Of a DNA stretch of 58,362 bases, positions 48,022-56,032 are shown one piece after another (the first letter of the stretch is position 1; each line of letters begins with the position of its first letter). Under the pieces are notes generated by a model. The model did not search any database and was not told where the DNA came from. It saw only the letters and a list, made by a program, of their open reading frames with translations. The stretch is from Clostridiales bacterium. GTDB taxonomy: Bacteria > Bacillota > Clostridia > Lachnospirales > Lachnospiraceae. A program made the translations under genes and the position numbers. The stretch covers positions 1 through 58,362 of the forward strand of contig JAQYAH010000065.1 in NCBI GenBank assembly GCA_029227635.1. The letters are read 5' to 3'.

Positions 48022-48939
48022 ATGGTATATTTTCTTACTTCAGTAGTCAGAATGGCTGTTCCTCTTATGATTGCTGCTCTTGGACTTGTTGTTTCTGAGA
48101 GAGCCGGACTTATGAACATCGGTGTTGAAGGTATCATGCTTTTCGGATGCTTCTTCTCATTCTTTGTTTCCTACAATACAGGAAGTACCTGGCTTGGTCT
48201 TCTTGCAGGATGTGCAGCGGGAATTATCTCATCATTCATTTTTGCCTGTGCGTCTATTACCTTTAAAGCATCACAGATTGTGGTAGGTTGTGCCATGAAT
48301 ATGTTGGGCTCCGGTCTGACAGCGGTTATGTTCCGTAAGTACTTTATGGAGAATTCCGTTAACGGAGCGCTTGCAAATTCTTTCCAGGCTATTCCTATTC
48401 CGGTATTATCCAAGATCCCGGTAATCGGAGATGTATTCTTTAACCACAACATTATTGTTTATTTCTGCTACTTCCTGATTTTTGCAGTATGGTTTGTGAT
48501 GAATAGAACTTCCATCGGAGTTAAGATCATCGCCTGTGGTGAACATCCAAAAGCAGCAGACAGCCTTGGAATCAACGTTTTTGTAGTGAGATATCTTGCA
48601 ACCTTGTTCTCAGGCTTCATGATGGGTCTTGCCGGAACATATCTCGCGATAGCTCAGAGTAACACTTTCCAGGTTGATATGACCGGTGGTAAAGGATACA
48701 TTGCCATGGCGGTAGTAGTACTTGGTCAGTGGAAGGCACTGGGAGTTGTTTTCGGATCCCTGATCTTCGGTGCGGCAAATGCCCTCCAGATGGCGATCCA
48801 GAACTCAACGGTGATCAATATCCAGTACAACCTGATTCTGGCAATCCCTTATGTTATCACTGTACTTGCAGTTATCGTTTCTGGACGTAAACGTATTTTC
48901 GACGCAAGTGCTAAGGGAACACCCTACATCAAATCATAA
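48022..48939 (+). CDS. ABC transporter 2 permease B
   Basis: A 305-residue membrane permease, counterpart of the protein at 11202. It has SERAGLMNIGVEGIMLFGCF, the coupling-loop region SLGINVFVVRYLA and GGKGYIAMAVVVLGQW. An AAAGGAG site lies before the ATG at 48022. A small hairpin follows before the binding-protein gene. In this operon the binding protein is last, whereas in transporter 1 it is first. Confidence 0.92.
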   Translation: MVYFLTSVVRMAVPLMIAALGLVVSERAGLMNIGVEGIMLFGCFFSFFVSYNTGSTWLGLLAGCAAGIISSFIFACASITFKASQIVVGCAMNMLGSGLTAVMFRKYFMENSVNGALANSFQAIPIPVLSKIPVIGDVFFNHNIIVYFCYFLIFAVWFVMNRTSIGVKIIACGEHPKAADSLGINVFVVRYLATLFSGFMMGLAGTYLAIAQSNTFQVDMTGGKGYIAMAVVVLGQWKALGVVFGSLIFGAANALQMAIQNSTVINIQYNLILAIPYVITVLAVIVSGRKRIFDASAKGTPYIKS

Positions 48940-48949
48940 TTCGAGGATT

Positions 48950-48965
48950 ACGGGAATTGTCCCGT
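48950..48965 (+). other. Small intercistronic hairpin before the second binding-protein gene
   Basis: ACGGGA-ATTG-TCCCGT, a 6-bp stem with a 4-base loop and no U run, between permease B and the BMP lipoprotein gene. It could stabilise the downstream RNA end and help raise binding-protein levels. Confidence 0.45.
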
Positions 48966-49005
48966 TCCTGATAGAATCATTACCAATTTATAAGGAGGTC
49001 ACGTA

Positions 49006-50055
49006 ATGAAAAAGTTATTAGCAATGCTTTTAGCAGCAGCTATGGTATTCTCCCTCGCTGCATGCGGTGGCACAGGCGACTCAGCTGACAGCGGATCTGA
49101 CGCAGGTTCATCAACAGAGGGATTAGAAGGTTCTGATCTCATGATCGGTATCCTTATTCCCGGTTCACCTACTGACGGTGGTTTCTCTCAGAGAGCAGTT
49201 GAAGCGGGTGCTCACCTTGAGGAAGTTTTCGGATGCAAAGTATCTGTAGTACAGGCTGCTACAGCAGAAGAAATCAAGCAGGAAGCTTCTAACATGGCTG
49301 ATGACGGATACCAGGTAGTATTTGGTCACGGCGGACAGTGCTCAAGCCCCTTCGCAGAGATCTGTGGAGATTATCCCGACGTTTGGTTCGGAACAATGGG
49401 TGGTGACTGCAGAGACACAAACCTTTTCGAGATCAACATGTGCTTCGAGCAGGTAACATACGTTCTGGGTGCTGCTGCAGCTCTTACATCTGATTCCGGC
49501 ATCATCGCTTGGCAGACAGGTGGAGACTATGCTTCATACACAAAGACAACAAACTCTTACGAGATGGGCGCTAAGTCTGTAAATCCTGATATCAAGGTTC
49601 TTGGTCAGGTTCTTTCAGCTACAGATCCTACAGTTGGTTACGAGACAGCTCTCAGCCAGATCTCAGAAGGTGCTACTTGCGTTCTTTCAAACTCCAACGA
49701 GGCTCAGTCCGGCGCTATCAAGGCTTGTGCTGAGGAAGGCATTTACACAGCAGGATGTATCGGTGACTTCATTGACCAGGCTCCTGAGCAGGTTATCATG
49801 AACATGTACTGCGAATATGCTCCTGCATATGAGCTTGCTGTTAAGATGATCATCGATGGTTCAATCAAAGATACAGATCAGATCGATGTAACTCCTGCTA
49901 ACACTCCCGACGCTCTTTACTGGGAATGGAACGACACTGTTAAGGCTTCTCTTGACGCTGACGTAGTTGCACAGATCGAGAGCATCTGGGAAGATGTTAA
50001 GGCTGGAAAAGTCCACGTTCCCGATGAGTTCGAATACGCTGCATCACTTAAGTAG
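49006..50055 (+). CDS. BMP-family substrate-binding lipoprotein of ABC transporter 2
   Basis: A 349-residue lipoprotein: signal MKKLLAMLLAAAMVFS and lipobox L17-A-A-C20, then a Gly/Ser/Asp linker. The mature domain has IGILIPGSPTDGGFSQRAV, VVFGHGGQCSSPF, YPDVWFGTMGGDCRD and SDSGIIAWQTGGDY, placed as in the BMP/PnrA fold. GHGGQ is shared with transporter 1, but the ligand-loop positions around it differ (GSPTDGGFSQ against GSITDGSWNA), which fits a related but distinct ligand. A strong AAGGAGG site precedes the ATG. Confidence 0.92.
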   Translation: MKKLLAMLLAAAMVFSLAACGGTGDSADSGSDAGSSTEGLEGSDLMIGILIPGSPTDGGFSQRAVEAGAHLEEVFGCKVSVVQAATAEEIKQEASNMADDGYQVVFGHGGQCSSPFAEICGDYPDVWFGTMGGDCRDTNLFEINMCFEQVTYVLGAAAALTSDSGIIAWQTGGDYASYTKTTNSYEMGAKSVNPDIKVLGQVLSATDPTVGYETALSQISEGATCVLSNSNEAQSGAIKACAEEGIYTAGCIGDFIDQAPEQVIMNMYCEYAPAYELAVKMIIDGSIKDTDQIDVTPANTPDALYWEWNDTVKASLDADVVAQIESIWEDVKAGKVHVPDEFEYAASLK

Positions 50056-50086
50056 TATTGTCATCAAACAAGTGATATAATGCATC

Positions 50087-50119
50087 TAAAGCGCCGCCTG
50101 TTTTACAGGCGGCGCTTTA
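50087..50119 (+). terminator. GC-rich hairpin after the second binding-protein gene
   Basis: TAAAGCGCCGCCTG pairs perfectly with CAGGCGGCGCTTTA (14 bp) around TTTTA. No U run follows on the plus strand. An extended -10 (TGATATAAT at 50073-50081) just upstream lacks a good -35. So this could be a weak terminator of the transporter operon or a hairpin at the 5' end of a separate metallo-hydrolase/lplA message. Confidence 0.65.
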
Positions 50120-50141
50120 AAGGTAAAAAAGGAGATCTAAA

Positions 50142-50882
50142 GTGCTTATCAGATTGATTTCCAATGCCGGACTCTATATTGAAGGAGCCGGGAACAGACT
50201 TATTATTGACGGATTATATGGATCTGCGCCGGGAGGCTTTTCCGGGGTTCCCTTGGAGTGGGAAGAGAGACTTGGTGATGAAGGCTTTCGGGAAAACATC
50301 ACCGGAGTGTTGGTATCCCACTATCATCTGGATCACTACAATGTGAACCGGCTGAAAGCTTTTGCAAAGGGGGCTGGGGATGCAGTCTATGTGCTCCCTG
50401 AGGACAGACAGATGGTAAAGCGGCTTCCGGATCTTAAAGATTTAAGGCTCATTGATACCACTAAGGGCCTAAAGACAGTTATAGAATTGGCTGGCGGGGA
50501 TAAGATTACCGGTTTTGCCATCAATCACAGCGGCAAATCTTACCGAAGTATAATGGTAGTTTGTTATATTATTGAGATGGATAACCGGCGCATCCTGGTG
50601 CTCAGCGATGCGGATTTTGATCCGAAATACCTCGGGGAGATGGCTGGAGAGAGGCATTATGATGCGGTTTTCTGCAATCCTCTTTTTCTGGATATTCCCG
50701 GAGGTCGAGAGGCTGTGCTGGAAGTGATAAATACCGGTCTGGTCTGTGTTTATCATGTTCCTTTTGAGGAAGATGACATCTACGGGATACGCGGTATGGC
50801 AGAGCAAGGAAAGAAACTATACAACAATGGAGAAAGAAAGATCGTCCTTTTTGATAAAAAGGACTTCACCATAGAAATCTGA
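50142..50882 (+). CDS. Metallo-beta-lactamase-fold hydrolase
   Basis: A 246-residue MBL-fold protein with the zinc motif SHYHLDH (His60, His62, Asp64, His65), a later metal Asp in LVLSDADFD and a C-terminal His in VCVYHVPFEED. The fold resembles small UPF0173-like hydrolases. The GTG start at 50142 follows AAAAGGAG. It ends one base before the lipoate ligase start, so the pair is strictly co-expressed. A role in hydrolysing a lactone, thioester or lipoyl derivative for that pathway is possible but not shown. Confidence 0.78.
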   Translation: MLIRLISNAGLYIEGAGNRLIIDGLYGSAPGGFSGVPLEWEERLGDEGFRENITGVLVSHYHLDHYNVNRLKAFAKGAGDAVYVLPEDRQMVKRLPDLKDLRLIDTTKGLKTVIELAGGDKITGFAINHSGKSYRSIMVVCYIIEMDNRRILVLSDADFDPKYLGEMAGERHYDAVFCNPLFLDIPGGREAVLEVINTGLVCVYHVPFEEDDIYGIRGMAEQGKKLYNNGERKIVLFDKKDFTIEI

Positions 50883-50883
50883 C

Positions 50884-51825
50884 ATGGATAAATTTGTTTA
50901 TTACTTAAATGAGAATACTGACCCTTTTTTTAATCAGGCTTTTGAGGAGTATCTTTTTTTGAAGGAAACAGAGAAAAACATCCTTTTGCTCTGGAGAAAT
51001 GAGCCCTGTGTGGTCTGCGGAAGCTATCAGAATATCTTTGCGGAGGTATCAGTCGACGACTGTAATCAACGTGGCATAAAGATCGTGAGAAGGCCCAGCG
51101 GCGGCGGAACAGTTTATCATGATCTGGGAAACATAAACTATACCATAATCACCTCCTGTAACGCCAAGAATGTTCAGTATGCCCCTCTTATCGAGCCTTT
51201 GGTAAAAGCTCTTAATTCCATTGGAATACCCGCCTCATTAAATCGTCTCAGCGACATAGCCATCGATGGGATCAAAGTGTCGGGGAGCGCTCAGAAGATC
51301 TTAAAGAACCGGGTGCTTCATCATGGAACTCTGCTTTTTGACTGCGATCTTTCGGTGCTTAGAGCGGTAGCCAATGGTCAGAGGGAGTGTTTTGAAACAA
51401 AAGGAACCAAATCGGTTCCCTGGCCGGTGACCAACATGAGGGAGTATTTGCCGGATCTCTCCACTGAGGAGTTCCTTTGTAAACTCGCTGAGGCTATGAA
51501 GCACCTCTATGAGGTGGAGGAAGCCACGATAAGCCCGGAGGAGATCAGGGAGATCGAAAGGCTCAAGGAGGAGAAGTATCTCAGCTGGGACTGGAACTAC
51601 GGAAAGTCTCCGAAGTTTGTTTTTACCAAACCGGTTACAATAGGTGGAAAAGCTGCAAAAGTGCGTTATGAAGCCCAAAAAGGCGTGATAACCGACTTTT
51701 CTCTTACCCCTTTTATGGGAATAGAAACTGACAAAATGGCTGGTGTCAGACTTGAACCCACAGAACTTAAAAAAATATGCACCACCGTGTTTGGTGATGC
51801 ATACTTCTATCGAAATCTTATTTAG
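50884..51825 (+). CDS. lplA: Lipoate-protein ligase A
   Basis: A 313-residue lipoate-protein ligase that activates lipoate with ATP and attaches it to lipoyl domains. The lipoyl-AMP loop RRPSGGGTVYHD, the Lys loop DGIKVSGSAQK and HHGTLLFDCDL are clear, with a C-terminal accessory domain of about 80 residues, as in full-length LplA. The presence of a dedicated ligase close to a lipoyl E2 implies that lipoate is scavenged, since no lipA or lipB is seen in the window. It follows the MBL-fold gene by one base. Confidence 0.93.
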   Translation: MDKFVYYLNENTDPFFNQAFEEYLFLKETEKNILLLWRNEPCVVCGSYQNIFAEVSVDDCNQRGIKIVRRPSGGGTVYHDLGNINYTIITSCNAKNVQYAPLIEPLVKALNSIGIPASLNRLSDIAIDGIKVSGSAQKILKNRVLHHGTLLFDCDLSVLRAVANGQRECFETKGTKSVPWPVTNMREYLPDLSTEEFLCKLAEAMKHLYEVEEATISPEEIREIERLKEEKYLSWDWNYGKSPKFVFTKPVTIGGKAAKVRYEAQKGVITDFSLTPFMGIETDKMAGVRLEPTELKKICTTVFGDAYFYRNLI

Positions 51826-51835
51826 AATCTGATTT

Positions 51836-52306
51836 CTATCTGTAAAGCTTTGAGAGCTTAATATAGTGCTGTGCCGAGATCTCATTGGCTTTTATTGCCT
51901 CTTCGCTCATGGGCTTAATAACCTTAGCCGGGCTTCCAAGAATCATGGAATTGTCAGGAAGTACCGTCTTCCCGGTGACGAGAGCGCCGGCACCGACGAT
52001 GCAGTTATTGCCGATAACGGCTCCGTTGAGAACGATGGCACCCATGCCAATGAGTGTATTGTCACCAACAGTGCAGCCATGAACTATAGCATTATGACCA
52101 ATAGTGCAGTTCTTTCCTATGGTGGTCTCTTCATGGAGAACACAGTTGTCCTGAATGTTCGTTCCGTCCCCCACAACTATCTTTCCGTCATCTCCCCGAA
52201 GTACCGCTCCGAACCAGACTGACACATCCTTGCCCAGAGTCACGTCTCCGATCACTGTGGCTCCGTCTGCGATCCAATACTCCTCGGTAGTAGTAAGTTT
52301 ATTCAT
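51836..52306 (-). CDS. Gamma-carbonic-anhydrase-like hexapeptide-repeat protein
   Basis: A 156-residue left-handed beta-helix protein with repeated [IV]-G-x-x-x-x units (VIGDVTLGKD, TIGKNCTIGHN, VIGNNCIVGAG) and a C-terminal helix (AIKANEISAQHYIKLSKLY). The three zinc His positions of the gamma class are present: HEETTIGKNCTIGHNAIVHG. A carbonic anhydrase would manage CO2/bicarbonate released by decarboxylating E1. Members such as PaaY and CaiE instead act on thioesters or pathway intermediates. It is the only leftward gene between lplA and SDR 3 and shares an upstream region with the latter. Confidence 0.85.
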   Translation of the reverse strand: MNKLTTTEEYWIADGATVIGDVTLGKDVSVWFGAVLRGDDGKIVVGDGTNIQDNCVLHEETTIGKNCTIGHNAIVHGCTVGDNTLIGMGAIVLNGAVIGNNCIVGAGALVTGKTVLPDNSMILGSPAKVIKPMSEEAIKANEISAQHYIKLSKLYR

Positions 52307-52428
52307 TGCAAAAACCTCACTGAATAGATATTTATCAGAACATTATAATATTTTAAACTAAGAGATAGCAACCAAAATAGTAAAATTGCATAAAAAGTTC
52401 CGAAAAAACTCGACCATTTTCCGAGATT

Positions 52429-52441
52429 GTAATACCTATTT
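52429..52441. promoter_or_regulatory. Partial match to the mch1 promoter palindrome
   Basis: GTAATACCTATTT is identical to 13 bases of the first repeat at the mch1 promoter, but the left arm is TTGTA instead of AGGTA, so symmetry is partly lost. It lies 48 bases before SDR 3 and in the region shared with the leftward carbonic-anhydrase gene. It could be a weaker site for the same regulator. Confidence 0.4.
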
Positions 52442-52488
52442 TTCTGTGATAAAGTTTACTGGAAGATGAACAGAAAGGAAGAAACCTC

Positions 52489-53199
52489 ATGAAAATATCA
52501 GATTCAGTTGTAATGATAACAGGTGCAGGACAGGGTATCGGAGAGCAGACAGCAAGACGTTTTGCCGCGGCAGGAGCCAAGGTGGGACTCATTGCCCGTA
52601 CCGAATCCAAGGTGGCTAAGATCAGAGATGAGATCGTTGCTGCGGGAGGTGATGCCATAGCTATCCGGTGCGATGTTTCCAATGAGGAGGATGTCATCAA
52701 TGCGGTTAAGACTATGGAGGAGGCTTACGGCCGAATCGATGTTCTCGTGAACAATGCTGCTTCTTTCAGAGGCGGACTTGTGGAGGAGATGAGTCTCGAG
52801 GATTGGCAGTACGTAATCCGAATCATTCTTGACGGAACTTTCCTTTGCTGTAAATATACACTTCCCGGAATGAAGGAGAGACGCTACGGCAGGATCATCA
52901 ATATCTGTTCCGCGGCGGTAAGCCATCCCTTTAAGACCTACAGCTGCTATGCGGCTGCGAAATCCGGACTGCTTGCTTTTACCAAGACAGCCCAGGAAGA
53001 GATCAGAGAGTACGGTATCAACATGAACTGCCTTACTCTGGGACTCATTCACACAGAGGAAGTTAAGAAACGCAACAATTTCGACTGGGATCTTCTCCTT
53101 CAGCCGGATGATGTTGCCAACAGTATTATGTTCCTGGCGTCCGATGAAGGACGTGGATATAAAGGGGCCGCGCTTGAATTGTTTGGCGATTACCAGTAA
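52489..53199 (+). CDS. Short-chain dehydrogenase/reductase 3
   Basis: A 236-residue classical SDR with TGAGQGIG, NNAA, catalytic Ser in ICSAAVSHP and YAAAK as the Tyr-x3-Lys pair. It is closer to SDR 2 (38787) than to SDR 1 in the cofactor loop and in LVNNAA. It is followed 64 bases later by the second E1 pair. So an SDR precedes lipoamide-complex genes here too, as SDR 2-mch2-E1 does at 38787. The C-terminus lacks the usual VDGG ending (KGAALELFGDY). Confidence 0.88.
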   Translation: MKISDSVVMITGAGQGIGEQTARRFAAAGAKVGLIARTESKVAKIRDEIVAAGGDAIAIRCDVSNEEDVINAVKTMEEAYGRIDVLVNNAASFRGGLVEEMSLEDWQYVIRIILDGTFLCCKYTLPGMKERRYGRIINICSAAVSHPFKTYSCYAAAKSGLLAFTKTAQEEIREYGINMNCLTLGLIHTEEVKKRNNFDWDLLLQPDDVANSIMFLASDEGRGYKGAALELFGDYQ

Positions 53200-53229
53200 A
53201 GGGCCGCGCTGATGTTAGGCGATTACCTG
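53165..53229 (+). repeat. Imperfect direct duplication at the 3' end of SDR 3
   Basis: GGGCCGCGCT...GGCGATTACC occurs at 53165-53197 (coding, up to the stop codon) and again at 53201-53229 (non-coding). The second copy is shorter and diverged. It looks like a local duplication of the gene end and adds a vestigial tail to the spacer before the E1 alpha gene. Confidence 0.65.
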
Positions 53230-53263
53230 AAATTAGGTTGTAAGATTAGAAAGGAGATCTGAA

Positions 53264-54244
53264 GTGCTTAGTTTAGAAACATTAAAGCAGATGTATGCAG
53301 AGATGTTTGAAGTTCGTGAATTCGAAGAGAACATCGATGTATATTCCAAAAAAGGAGAGATCCCGGGATTTGTACACCTTGGTGTTGGACAGGAAGCCGT
53401 TCAGGTAGGCACTATCCACGCACTCAAAGAGACCGACTACAAATATCCCGACCACAGATGTCACGGTGCCATTGCTCTCATGAGCTCCGACAAGAAGGCT
53501 GTAATGGCTGAGATTTTCGGCAAGGCAACCGGAATCAACGGAGGCCGCGGCGGTTCAATGCACATCACCGACCTCAAGGTTCGCAACATGGGCAACAACG
53601 GTATCCAGGGTTCAAACGTAGTATCTGCCCTTGGCCCCGCTTTTTATTCCCAGCTCAAAGGCAACGATGATGTAACCGCAGTTTACATGGGTGACGGAAC
53701 TCTCGGCGAAGGCGCCTGCCACGAGAGTATCAACCTTGCAGCTACCTGGAAGCTCCCCGTTATCTATGTTCTGGCAAACAACCAGTACGCTATCGCCACC
53801 CACTACTCAGAGGCATACAACGTTGAGCAGCTGGCACAGTGGGCAGACGGCTATGGTGTTCCTAACGAAGTTGTTGACGGAAACGATGTTATTGCAGTAT
53901 ATGACGCAATGACCCGCGCCGTGGAGAGAGCGAGAAAGGGCGAAGGTCCTACAGTTCTCGAGCTTATGACATATCGCTGGCAGGGACATTTTGCAGGTGA
54001 TCCCGCTGCATATCGTCCCGATGAGGAAGTTGAGTACTGGAAGGGACGCTGCCCCATCAAGAAACTCAAAGGCCAGCTTATTGAACAGGGTGTGACCGAG
54101 GAAGAGATCACAGCCATGGAAGATAAAGTAAAGGCAGAGATCGCCGAGCTTATCGATTACGCAAGAAAGAGCCCTCTTCCTAAAGCGGAAGATGCTATGA
54201 AGCATGTATATTGTAACAGAGAGGTGGAGGTGCACAATGTCTAG
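53264..54244 (+). CDS. 2-oxoacid/acetoin dehydrogenase E1 component, alpha subunit (2)
   Basis: A 326-residue E1 alpha of the same length as the one at 40521 and closely related: PGFVHLGVGQEAVQVG, YPDHRCHGAIA, GGRGGSMHITD, GDGTLGEGACHES with NNQYA for ThDP, and YRWQGHFAGDPAAYR. It starts at a GTG behind AAGGAG. It overlaps E1 beta 2 by 8 bases. No E2 or E3 follows, so it must rely on the lipoyl E2 and E3 encoded elsewhere in the window or genome. It probably handles a second, related 2-oxo acid. Confidence 0.92.
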   Translation: MLSLETLKQMYAEMFEVREFEENIDVYSKKGEIPGFVHLGVGQEAVQVGTIHALKETDYKYPDHRCHGAIALMSSDKKAVMAEIFGKATGINGGRGGSMHITDLKVRNMGNNGIQGSNVVSALGPAFYSQLKGNDDVTAVYMGDGTLGEGACHESINLAATWKLPVIYVLANNQYAIATHYSEAYNVEQLAQWADGYGVPNEVVDGNDVIAVYDAMTRAVERARKGEGPTVLELMTYRWQGHFAGDPAAYRPDEEVEYWKGRCPIKKLKGQLIEQGVTEEEITAMEDKVKAEIAELIDYARKSPLPKAEDAMKHVYCNREVEVHNV

Positions 54245-55220
54245 AGGTAAGAAGATTTCATTCAGCAAGGCTCTGAATGAGGCATTAATGGAATCCATGG
54301 AGATGGATGAGAACGTTATCGTTATCGGTGAAGACGTTGCCAAGATGGGCGGCGACTTTGGTATCACACAGGGACTTTGGCATAAGTGGCCGGAGAGAAC
54401 CAAGGATACTCCTCTTTCCGAGCAGGCAATCATCGGTCTTTGCACCAGCTCCGCAGTTTGCGGACTTCGCCCGGTAGCAGAGATCATGTTCGCAGACTTC
54501 TGCGGTGTATGTTATGACCAGATCGTCAACAACCTTGCCAAAGCTCACTTTATGTACAACGGTGAAGCAACTGTTCCTGTAGTAATCAGAGCTTCCACCG
54601 GAGGCGGTATCCGCTGTGCATACCATCACTCGCAGTGCGTAGAGCCCTGGTTCATGAACGTTCCCGGACTTGTTATCGTTGCTCCTTCAACCCCCTACGA
54701 GGCAAAAGGAATGCTCAACGCAGCGATCAGAGATGACAACCCGGTTCTCTTCTTAGAGCACAAGGGACTTTACAATGTTAAGGGAGAGGTTCCCGAAGAA
54801 TACTATGAAGTGCCTCTTTATCAGTCCAAGGTTAAGAGAGAAGGAACTGATGTTACAGTAGTTGCCACCATGATGATGACAGGTATGGCACTCCAGGCAG
54901 CAGAAGAGCTTGCAGCAGAAGGCATCAGTGTTGAGGTCATTGATCCTCTGACACTTTTCCCTCTTGAGAAAGAGACTATCATCAATTCCGTTGCCAAGAC
55001 CGGCCGCCTTGTTATCGCTCAGGAAGGACCCAAGTTCATGGGTGCTGCTGCTGAGATCTCCGCAATGGTTGGAGAGGAGCTCTTTGAGTACTTAAAGAGT
55101 CCTGTAAGACGTGTGACTTCAGAGGATGTTCCCACTGCTTACGCTCCCGTGATGGAAGATTTTGTGATGCCTAACAAGGATAAGATCAAAGCTGCGATCA
55201 GAAAAGCTATGGAAGACTAA
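54237..55220 (+). CDS. 2-oxoacid/acetoin dehydrogenase E1 component, beta subunit (2)
   Basis: A 327-residue E1 beta paralogous to the one at 41498: GEDVAKMGGDFGIT, LSEQAIIGL, TGGGIRCAYHHSQCVE, VLFLEHKGLYN and IDPLTLFPLEKETI. The ATG at 54237, inside the end of E1 alpha and behind GAGGTGGAGG, is chosen; the frame extends 11 codons further without family sequence. It ends before a strong terminator and converges with the two leftward Mch-family genes. Confidence 0.92.
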   Translation: MSRGKKISFSKALNEALMESMEMDENVIVIGEDVAKMGGDFGITQGLWHKWPERTKDTPLSEQAIIGLCTSSAVCGLRPVAEIMFADFCGVCYDQIVNNLAKAHFMYNGEATVPVVIRASTGGGIRCAYHHSQCVEPWFMNVPGLVIVAPSTPYEAKGMLNAAIRDDNPVLFLEHKGLYNVKGEVPEEYYEVPLYQSKVKREGTDVTVVATMMMTGMALQAAEELAAEGISVEVIDPLTLFPLEKETIINSVAKTGRLVIAQEGPKFMGAAAEISAMVGEELFEYLKSPVRRVTSEDVPTAYAPVMEDFVMPNKDKIKAAIRKAMED

Positions 55221-55245
55221 TCATCCAATTTATTAAGACAAAATC

Positions 55246-55285
55246 AAAGGCGCATGAGAAAGCATCTCATACGCCTTTGTCTTTT
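55246..55285. terminator. Bidirectional terminator between E1 beta 2 and the Mch-like genes
   Basis: AAAGGCG-C-ATGAGA pairs with TCTCAT-A-CGCCTTT (13 bp plus one mismatch) around AAGCA, followed by GTCTTTT on the plus strand. It separates the convergent stops at 55220 and 55299. Confidence 0.85.
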
Positions 55286-55298
55286 AGCTGGATAATGA

Positions 55299-56012
55299 TT
55301 AGCAGTTGATTCTTACTGCAGGACCTTCTACCATGATCGTTCTTGCGGTAACAAGGTTGTGAAGTCGTAAAGTTCCGGTCTCGTATTTGCCTACGATGTC
55401 AGCGAGTTTCTCGTCTTCTTCTCTGAGCCAGATGCTAACGACTCTGCGCTCTCTGGCTTTTGCTTTGTTGGCTTCAAAAGCATCCGTATCGTTGGCAAGG
55501 TCGGCGATAGGAGAGAAGGACCAGGCCCACATAATGTTCTCAGCTGCAACTCCGTTGTCCAGGAGAAGTTTTACTGCATCTGCAAGAGCGAAGGTCGTGT
55601 CAAAAGCCGCTGCCGCAAGGCTGGTTTTGCCGATGAGGGCGACGTTGCCTTTGGTCTCAGAGGCAGTACAGGGACAGCTTGCCACTCCGAAAGCATATCC
55701 GTCATCTCCCTTGATTCCGTAAACCTCGGAAGCACCCTTGAAGGCTTCCTCATAGGCACCTACGGGATCGTCATAAAAAGCCTCAACCGCCGGAAACTGA
55801 TGAATACCTCTTAGGTCTCTGGAGACATTGATAATGCCACGGCCTCCAATGAGAGCGTCAAGCATTAATTTGACACTGGTCCAGCCGCCCTGAGCATTTT
55901 TGCCCATGTCGATCACGGTGTTTGAAGCCCCTTCTTTGATATCAGTGCAGTTGGCGGGTGATGCGTTTAGAATATCTGTAAATCTGTCTGAAGCATATTT
56001 TGAATAATTCAT
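55299..56012 (-). CDS. Short, divergent Mch-family protein
   Basis: A 237-residue protein that resembles the Mch family in its N-terminal part: NTVIDMGKNAQGGWTSVKLM compares with TVIDMGINVKGGWKAAKLF of the next gene. The order of later blocks (VEAFYDDPVGAYEEA, KGNVALIGKTSLA, ENIMWAWSFSPIADL) follows Mch only loosely. The GPAR segment, the SARxxE catalytic pair and the C-terminal HNVNTG block are not found. It is about 80 residues shorter than full Mch. It lies 20 bases downstream of the full-length copy in one leftward operon, so it may form a hetero-oligomer with it or bind a related ligand without catalysis. Confidence 0.65.
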   Translation of the reverse strand: MNYSKYASDRFTDILNASPANCTDIKEGASNTVIDMGKNAQGGWTSVKLMLDALIGGRGIINVSRDLRGIHQFPAVEAFYDDPVGAYEEAFKGASEVYGIKGDDGYAFGVASCPCTASETKGNVALIGKTSLAAAAFDTTFALADAVKLLLDNGVAAENIMWAWSFSPIADLANDTDAFEANKAKARERRVVSIWLREEDEKLADIVGKYETGTLRLHNLVTARTIMVEGPAVRINC

Positions 56013-56032
56013 ATCTTATCTGTCCTTTCAAA

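Noticed and set aside
50058-50081. Full promoter TTGTCA/TATAAT before the MBL-fold gene
   Set aside because: The spacer is only 12 bp. Only the extended -10 is credible, so I did not list it as a promoter.
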